Of a DNA stretch of 47,353 nt, positions 43,290-47,353 are shown in pieces (position 1 is the first letter of the stretch; each line of letters starts with the position of its first letter). This DNA is from an uncultured Acetatifactor sp. (GTDB lineage: Bacteria; Bacillota; Clostridia; Lachnospirales; Lachnospiraceae). Below the pieces are notes generated by a model. The model did not search any database and had not been told where the DNA came from. It worked only from the letters and a program-made list of their open reading frames with translations. The position numbers and the translations under genes were made by a program. The stretch spans positions 1 through 47,353 of the forward strand of contig CATKXX010000022.1 of NCBI GenBank assembly GCA_949840935.1, read 5' to 3'.

Positions 43290-43468
43290 GACGCATACCA
43301 CACGCCCCTCAAAGCTGTGGACTTTACCTTTTATTAATGGTAAGCAGCCAAGTCAAGGATTTATCGCTTTAGCGGCGTTTACATCCTTGACTTGGCTGTT
43401 TGGCGTTGATAGTCTGGGAAAGGCATAAAGAAGAATTTGCCGGGTTTGTGCTTTGTATGTACTTCATT
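43290..43468. other. junction region right of cotJC, no gene seen
   Basis: A reading frame continues from within the cotJC end to 43428 (ending TWLFGVDSLGKA). It is out of frame with cotJC and has no ribosome site. It contains the nested inverted repeat at 43345-43398. This looks like the edge of an inserted element rather than a gene. Confidence 0.4.
43345..43398. repeat. 16-bp inverted repeat with nested palindrome
   Basis: CAGCCAAGTCAAGGAT at 43345-43360 is exactly inverted at 43383-43398. Its loop contains CGCTTTAGCG, itself a small hairpin. It may be a terminator-like hairpin or a recombination site at the island edge. Confidence 0.85.
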
Positions 43469-43792
43469 TTACTGCTGTTTTTTATACTCTATCCCCCATG
43501 CTTCCATAGCGTTAATGATCGGAAGCATGGACATCCCCAATTCACTAAGGGCATATTCTACTCTTGGCGGCACTTCTGGATATGCAGTACGGGTAACAAT
43601 CCCGTCACTTTCCATAGAGCGTAAGCTGTCTGTCAAAACTTTCTGACTAATACCCTCTAATGATTTTTGAAGCTCATTAAACCGCCACGGCCTGACACGA
43701 AGATTACGCATAATCAATAGTTTCCACTTATTCCCAATGAGCTGTACTGTTGTAGCAACCGGACAAGCCGGGAGTTCTTCTTTCTTAACCAT
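43469..43792 (-). CDS. HxlR-family transcriptional regulator
   Basis: A 107-residue winged-helix regulator (MarR-like HxlR fold): CPVATTVQLIGNKWKLLIMRNL, FNELQKSLEGISQKVLTDSLR, LESDGIV-type wing. Cys10 is the conserved Cys used as a redox sensor in some relatives. The ATG at 43792 has AGAGGT upstream. It is divergent from the RiPP genes and an MDR oxidoreductase lies further right, as is common for HxlR/YodB sensors. Confidence 0.9.
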   Translation of the reverse strand: MVKKEELPACPVATTVQLIGNKWKLLIMRNLRVRPWRFNELQKSLEGISQKVLTDSLRSMESDGIVTRTAYPEVPPRVEYALSELGMSMLPIINAMEAWGIEYKKQQ

Positions 43793-43836
43793 AGCAATAC
43801 CTCTTTTCTTTTTACTATAACACACAAAAATATATG

Positions 43837-43858
43837 TTACACTCAAATTATAGTGTAA
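43837..43858. promoter_or_regulatory. palindromic operator over HxlR promoter
   Basis: TTACACT, eight bases, AGTGTAA. It covers the predicted -10 of the HxlR gene, indicating autoregulation. HxlR proteins bind such inverted repeats. Confidence 0.65.
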
Positions 43859-43875
43859 TACGCTTCTTAATTCAA
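43847..43875 (-). promoter_or_regulatory. promoter of HxlR gene
   Basis: On the minus strand, TTGAAT (43875-43870) and TATAAT (43852-43847) are exactly 17 bases apart. Confidence 0.65.
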
Positions 43876-44003
43876 CTCCAAATAAATCATAAAATTTTTT
43901 CCTGCTTAGTCCGCTTGATCACACAAAACTTACAAAAAAGTAATCACCTAATAAAAAGGTGCGTACTTCCAAATAACAAGAAAGTCCGTAAAATAAGAAT
44001 TGC

Positions 44004-44019
44004 AGAGAGGAAAACCTCT
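44004..44019 (+). other. small hairpin in RiPP leader
   Basis: GAGAGG, AAAA, CCTCTC followed by six A. It lies 39 bases before the RiPP start codon; it may stabilise the transcript. Confidence 0.4.
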
Positions 44020-44057
44020 CAAAAAACAAAACAGGAGGAAAACAAGGAGGAATAAAA

Positions 44058-44234
44058 ATGGCACTTTCAAATTTATCTGGTTGGAATGACAATACGGGGG
44101 CTTCTTCCGCTTGCGGTACTGGTTGCGGTGCTGCCGATAAGCCCGCGGAAGCCCCGACTGCCTGCGGCGCTGCCGATAAGCCCGCGGAAGCCCCGACAGC
44201 TTGCGGCTCTGCCTGCGGTGCGTCTGACAAATAA
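44058..44234 (+). CDS. ACGX-type RiPP precursor peptide (58 aa)
   Basis: A 58-residue peptide with a strong ribosome site (AAGGAGG, 7 bases before ATG). The first 17 residues (MALSNLSGWNDNTGASS) act as a leader-like part. The core has Cys at 19, 23, 36, 49 and 53, mostly in ACG units (ACGT, GCGA, ACGA, ACGS, ACGA). Two 13-residue units CGAADKPAEAPTA at 23-35 and 36-48 are identical. This fits the ACGX-repeat peptide class known to pair with a radical SAM/SPASM maturase, and one follows directly. No transporter or protease lies adjacent. The mature structure, probably thioether or other side-chain crosslinks, is unknown. Confidence 0.88.
   Translation: MALSNLSGWNDNTGASSACGTGCGAADKPAEAPTACGAADKPAEAPTACGSACGASDK
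44124..44201. repeat. two 39-bp tandem repeats in the RiPP gene
   Basis: The 39-base units at 44124-44162 and 44163-44201 differ at only a few third positions and encode identical 13-residue segments. This points to a recent in-frame duplication in the core of the peptide. Confidence 0.9.
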
Positions 44235-44264
44235 TTCTAACTGAAAAGGCGTTTTACATTGCCT

Positions 44265-44305
44265 GCTCCCGGAGTGTAATGTTCTGCGAACATTGCTCCG
44301 GGGGC
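44265..44305 (+). other. hairpin between RiPP peptide and maturase genes
   Basis: GCTCCCGGAG at 44265-44274 pairs with CTCCGGGGGC at 44296-44305, with an inner AATGTT/AACATT stem. No T-tract follows. Hairpins here often protect the precursor message and lower expression of the maturase. Confidence 0.7.
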
Positions 44306-44366
44306 ATATTACAAAAATATCCGGCTGTATGCCGTTCTTATAGAAAATTTACAAGGAGGTTTCACT

Positions 44367-45455
44367 ATGAAACAATATTTTGCTGAAGCGAAGCAATATT
44401 TCGCTTTTCAATGGCACATTACGGACGAGTGCGACCAACGCTGCAAACACTGTTACATTTTTTCTGAAAACAACTGTAAGACATTAGATAGTATGTCTTG
44501 GGAACAAATGCAGTCTGTCTTTGAAAACTGCCTTGAAATGTGCAATAAGTACAACCGTCTGCCTTATTTTTACCTCACTGGCGGCGACCCTATTCTGCAC
44601 CCCGATTTTTGGAAACTGTTAAATCTTTTCAAAGAAAAGGAAGTACCCTTTACAATACTTGGCAATCCATTCCATTTAAATGACGAGGTATGCAGGCAGC
44701 TAAAAGATATGGGCTGCGAAAAATATCAAATGTCCCTTGACGGCATGGAAAAAACACATGACTGGTTTCGCAAACCTGGTTCTTTTCACTGCACATTGGA
44801 AAAAATACAGGGTATCAAAAAAGCGGGAATACGTTCTGTCATTATGACAACCGTATCCGGGACAAATTTTTCTGAAATCCCCGATATTATTGACACCGTG
44901 GTAAAACATAAAGTAGATGTGTTTGCATTTGCCCGCTACTGTCCCACAAAACGGCAACAGGCTGCCGGGGAAAAAGAAACGGGAATGACCCCGCAGGAAT
45001 ACAGGGCATTATTAGATACCTGCTATGCAAAATTCAAAGCCTATGAAGCGGCAGGTTGTGAAACATATTTTAACTTAAAAGACCACCTTTGGACGCTGTA
45101 TCTGTATGAAAAAGGAATTTTCAAAATCCCGGAAAATGCAAAGCCGGATATTATATACGGCGGCTGCAACTGCGGCAACTGCCATTTAACGATTTTACCT
45201 ACGGGAGATATCTACGCCTGCCGGAGATTAAAAAGCAAAGTGGGAAATATTTTTACTGACAGGATAACTGATGTTTGGACAGGTAAAAACATGGAAAGCT
45301 ATCGGGAATATGAAAAATTTGAAAAATGTGCAAAATGCGAATTGCTAAGGTTCTGCCGTGGCTGTCCCGCTGTAGCATATGGCACAAACGGCAGTTTCTA
45401 TGGCGCAGACCCGCACTGTTGGAAAGCTACGAGCCATGCGGCACAGGAAGCGTGA
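44367..45455 (+). CDS. radical SAM/SPASM peptide maturase (ACGX type)
   Basis: A 362-residue radical SAM enzyme. The [4Fe-4S]-SAM cluster cysteines are C22, C26 and C29 (DECDQRCKHCYIF), and LTGGDPILHP is the GGE-type motif. The C-terminal SPASM domain has many cysteines (GGCNCGNCHLTILPTGDIYAC, KCAKCELLRFCRGCP, HCW) for auxiliary clusters. Such proteins install thioether or other crosslinks in short Cys-containing peptides; the partner is the adjacent ACGX peptide. AAGGAGG precedes the ATG. The gene is complete. Confidence 0.93.
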   Translation: MKQYFAEAKQYFAFQWHITDECDQRCKHCYIFSENNCKTLDSMSWEQMQSVFENCLEMCNKYNRLPYFYLTGGDPILHPDFWKLLNLFKEKEVPFTILGNPFHLNDEVCRQLKDMGCEKYQMSLDGMEKTHDWFRKPGSFHCTLEKIQGIKKAGIRSVIMTTVSGTNFSEIPDIIDTVVKHKVDVFAFARYCPTKRQQAAGEKETGMTPQEYRALLDTCYAKFKAYEAAGCETYFNLKDHLWTLYLYEKGIFKIPENAKPDIIYGGCNCGNCHLTILPTGDIYACRRLKSKVGNIFTDRITDVWTGKNMESYREYEKFEKCAKCELLRFCRGCPAVAYGTNGSFYGADPHCWKATSHAAQEA

Positions 45456-45490
45456 ACAGGATGGGGGCTTGCTCACAATCCTGTTTACGC
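45450..45490. repeat. 13-bp inverted repeat at end of maturase gene
   Basis: GCGTGAACAGGAT at 45450-45462 matches the inverse of ATCCTGTTTACGC at 45478-45490 in 12 of 13 positions. It covers the stop codon and could end the RiPP transcript. Confidence 0.6.
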
Positions 45491-45574
45491 TTTCTGTGAT
45501 ATACGGCGACAGCCGTCAAGCAAAATGCGGCGAAGCGGAATCGAGCTTGTATGGCGGAAAGGAGAAAACGAAAA

Positions 45575-46549
45575 ATGAAAGCTGTCATTTTGACAAAACC
45601 CACTGAAAGTACAGAGGTAAAAATAACGGAATATCCCACGCCTGCGGTAAAGCCCGGCTGGGTGCTTGTTCGTATCAAGTCCTTTGGCATGAACCATTCC
45701 GAACAGATATTACGGAAATCAGAAATATCTGCCCCATATATTCAAAAACCCATTATTCCCGGCATAGAGTGTGTTGGGGAGATTGCGGACGCTTCCGATA
45801 CTGCTTTTACTGCCGGGCAGAAAGTGATTGCCCTCATGGGCGGCATGGGGCGTAGTTTTCATGGAAGCTATGCAGAATACGCCCTGCTTCCTGCACACCA
45901 TGTTTTTACGGTAAACACAAGCCTGTCATGGGATCAGCTTGCGGCGATACCCGAAACTTACTTTACCGCATGGGGTTCTCTCTTTGAATGTCTTTCCTTA
46001 AAAAGCAACGACCACTTGCTTGTCCGGGGCGGCACTTGTGCTTTAGGGTATGCGGCTATTCAGATTGCAAAGGCTTTAGGCTGTAAAGTTACCGCAACCA
46101 CCCATAAAGAAAGCAAAATGCAATTATTGTCCGACTGCGGGGCAGACACGGCTTTGCTTGACAATGGCTCATTAAAGGGGCAGGTTTCCGGCATTACAAA
46201 AGCATTGGAGCTTGTTGGAATAAAGACGCTTAAAGATACGCTGTCCTGCATGGAAAAAGGCGGGATAGTCTGCAATACAGGCAATCTTGGCGGCGTATAT
46301 ACATGGAATGGTTTTGACCCGATCAAAGACATTCCGAACGGTATCTATTTGACAGGCTTTTTCAGCAACACGCCTACACAGGAAATGATCAATGATATAT
46401 TTGCTTTTCTGAATACACATAACCTTACCCCTCATATCGGAAAACGCTACCTTTTTACGGATATTGCAAAGGCATGTGAGGATATGGAGAACGGTAAAAT
46501 AAACGGTAAAATTGTGATTGGCGTGGACGGTGGTGATCTTAATGTTTAG
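45575..46549 (+). CDS. zinc-independent MDR (quinone oxidoreductase-like) protein
   Basis: A 324-residue medium-chain dehydrogenase. An N-terminal GroES-like domain (SFGMNHSEQILRKS, IPGIECVGEI) precedes a Rossmann domain (LLVRGGTCALGYAAIQIAKALG). The zinc-ligand Cys and the structural zinc loop are absent, as in quinone/crotonyl-type reductases. Start ATG 45575 has AAGGAG 10 bases before. The end overlaps the sirtuin start by 8 bases. It may be a target of the HxlR regulator, as quinone reductases often are. Confidence 0.87.
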   Translation: MKAVILTKPTESTEVKITEYPTPAVKPGWVLVRIKSFGMNHSEQILRKSEISAPYIQKPIIPGIECVGEIADASDTAFTAGQKVIALMGGMGRSFHGSYAEYALLPAHHVFTVNTSLSWDQLAAIPETYFTAWGSLFECLSLKSNDHLLVRGGTCALGYAAIQIAKALGCKVTATTHKESKMQLLSDCGADTALLDNGSLKGQVSGITKALELVGIKTLKDTLSCMEKGGIVCNTGNLGGVYTWNGFDPIKDIPNGIYLTGFFSNTPTQEMINDIFAFLNTHNLTPHIGKRYLFTDIAKACEDMENGKINGKIVIGVDGGDLNV

Positions 46550-47135
46550 AGCTGTTACAGCCAAAGAAGCGCAGATAAACAGACTTAAGGCGGAAATAGA
46601 AACCGCAGATGCTATCATTATCGGGACAGGGGCAGGGCTTTCTACCTCTGCCGGATTTACCTATACGGGAAGCCGTTTCCGTCAATACTTTTCGGATTTT
46701 GAAGATAAATGCGGCTTCCATGATATGTATTCCGGCGGCTTTTATCCTTACAAGACCCCGAAGGAACACTGGGCGTATTGGAGCTGTTATATTGAAGTCA
46801 ACCGTTATCGGAATACGGACAGGCCTGTTTATGAGAATCTGTATAAGCTTGTAAAAGACAAGGATTATTTTGTCATCACAACCAACGTAGACCATTGTTT
46901 CCAAAAGGCCGGCTTTGATAAAAAGCGGCTATTCTATACGCAGGGAGATTATGGATTGTTTCAATGTTCCGTTCCATGCTGCCAAACAACCTATGACAAC
47001 CGGGAAAGTATCGGACGCATGCTAAAAGAACAAAAGGATATGCGTATTCCCTCTGAACTGCTCTCTATATGCCCCGTTTGTGGGAAACCTCTCACTGAAT
47101 ATTTCGTGCTGAGGGAGCCATTGATATTCATTTGA
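46542..47135 (+). pseudogene. C-terminally truncated class-M-like sirtuin
   Basis: A 197-residue SIR2-type NAD-binding protein. GTGAGLSTSAG is at 28-38 (NAD), TTNVDHCF at 113-120, and TQGDYGLFQCS at 133-143. In ordinary sirtuins the catalytic His precedes G in this place; here it is Q134, as in the SirTM class with macrodomain-linked ADP-ribosyltransferase activity. Zinc-type cysteines are CSVPCC and CPVC near 178. The normal ~100 residues after CPVCGKP are missing: the frame diverges at about 47090 into TEYFVLREP and stops, next to a large palindrome. Probably a damaged gene. Confidence 0.75.
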
Positions 47136-47323
47136 GATCCACCAATGCACACATAGAATCCGCTTACCTTTTGCTATGTGTCAGAATACTCAAAGTGGGG
47201 CTTCTGTGTCAATGACAAGGGCTTATGCCTGCACTGGCGCGCATCATTGACACAAAATCCCCATTTGAGTGGGGGTAAGTAAGCAAAAGTAAGGGTGGAT
47301 CTGTTCTGCGAACCGTTGGCTCC
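47114..47323. mobile_element. large imperfect inverted repeat (MITE-like)
   Basis: Arms pair in order: GGAGCCA (47114-47120) with TGGCTCC (47317-47323); AGATCCACC (47135-47143) with GGTGGATCT (47294-47302); CTTACCTTTTGCT (47163-47175) with AGCAAAAGTAAG (47282-47293); and 47188-47215 with 47244-47270 (about 25 of 28). It encodes no protein and cuts off the sirtuin gene. It looks like a miniature transposable element or an insertion sequence end. Confidence 0.6.
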
Positions 47324-47345
47324 ATTAGGAAATCTGATGGAGCCT
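47319..47345. repeat. 8-bp hairpin at window end
   Basis: GGCTCCAT, eleven bases, ATGGAGCC, overlapping the right arm of the large palindrome. It could be the start of another element beyond the window. Confidence 0.5.
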
Positions 47346-47353
47346 ATCCACAG

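Noticed and set aside
43174..43428. 84-codon ORF across the cotJC end
   Set aside because: Most of its N-terminal part is out-of-frame cotJC; no ribosome site. Only its tail may be a remnant of an inserted element.
43919..44230. Antisense frame with AVGASAGLSAAPQ repeats opposite the RiPP gene
   Set aside because: It is the reverse reading of the 39-bp repeat; the plus-strand peptide has the ribosome site and matching maturase.
44265..44305. Rho-independent terminator between peptide and maturase
   Set aside because: No T-run follows the stem; kept only as a regulatory or protective hairpin.

Overview
The window is chromosomal DNA from a strictly anaerobic, spore-forming Firmicute, most likely a Lachnospiraceae/Clostridia member. 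The evidence is SpoIVA, a GerA/SpoVAF-type germination protein, the cotJABC coat operon and a remnant of a YaaH/SleL-type cortex hydrolase, together with class III (anaerobic) ribonucleotide reductase NrdDG and Gram-positive style regulation (LytTR, WYL, HxlR, Lpl-type sugar ABC operon). No rRNA, tRNA, CRISPR array or complete transposase gene was recognised. Names come from reading the translations; no database search was possible.

Layout. 1-2344: the right end of a prophage (two small phage proteins, holin, GH25 endolysin). It abuts, at about 2342-2345, the 3' third of a GH18 cortex-hydrolase gene, so the phage appears to sit inside a germination gene. 2876-14003: chromosomal genes: a methyl-accepting chemotaxis protein, MetF, a MoxR ATPase/VWA pair, a GNAT acetyltransferase, an HD hydrolase, TyrS, a mechanosensitive-channel-type protein and SpoIVA. 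14023-17267: two divergent GT-C/DUF2142 and GtrII-like membrane proteins with a promoter for each direction. 17286-21468: a nucleoside salvage run (purine nucleoside phosphorylase, cytidine deaminase, MTA/SAH-type deaminase, NCS2 purine permease). 21509-25243: a membrane-anchored MutS-like ATPase, a 51-residue one-helix protein, a YjjG-like HAD nucleotidase and a WYL regulator. 25286-28788: a strong promoter with tandem NrdR-type boxes, then nrdD, nrdG and a dUTPase, a dNTP supply unit.

28968-36015: a GerA/SpoVAF-like protein, a 29-bp perfect inverted repeat, a LytTR response regulator, a short soluble GHKL kinase and a pair of ABC exporter half-transporters. 36058-42124: a membrane AraC-type regulator followed by an LplB/LplC/lipoprotein sugar importer, with clear terminators at both ends. 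42226-43289: cotJABC, where cotJC has an abnormal C-terminus.

43290-47353: an AT-richer accessory island. It has an HxlR regulator with an operator-like palindrome over its own promoter, a 58-residue Cys-rich repeat peptide of ACGX type followed by a radical SAM/SPASM maturase (a RiPP cluster), a zinc-independent MDR oxidoreductase, and a class-M-type sirtuin truncated next to a large imperfect palindrome of about 210 bp. The most interesting points are the RiPP cluster and its insertion beside cotJC, the prophage in a germination gene, the truncated His-less sirtuin, and several repeat structures at 18136, 28252, 30428 and 47114.
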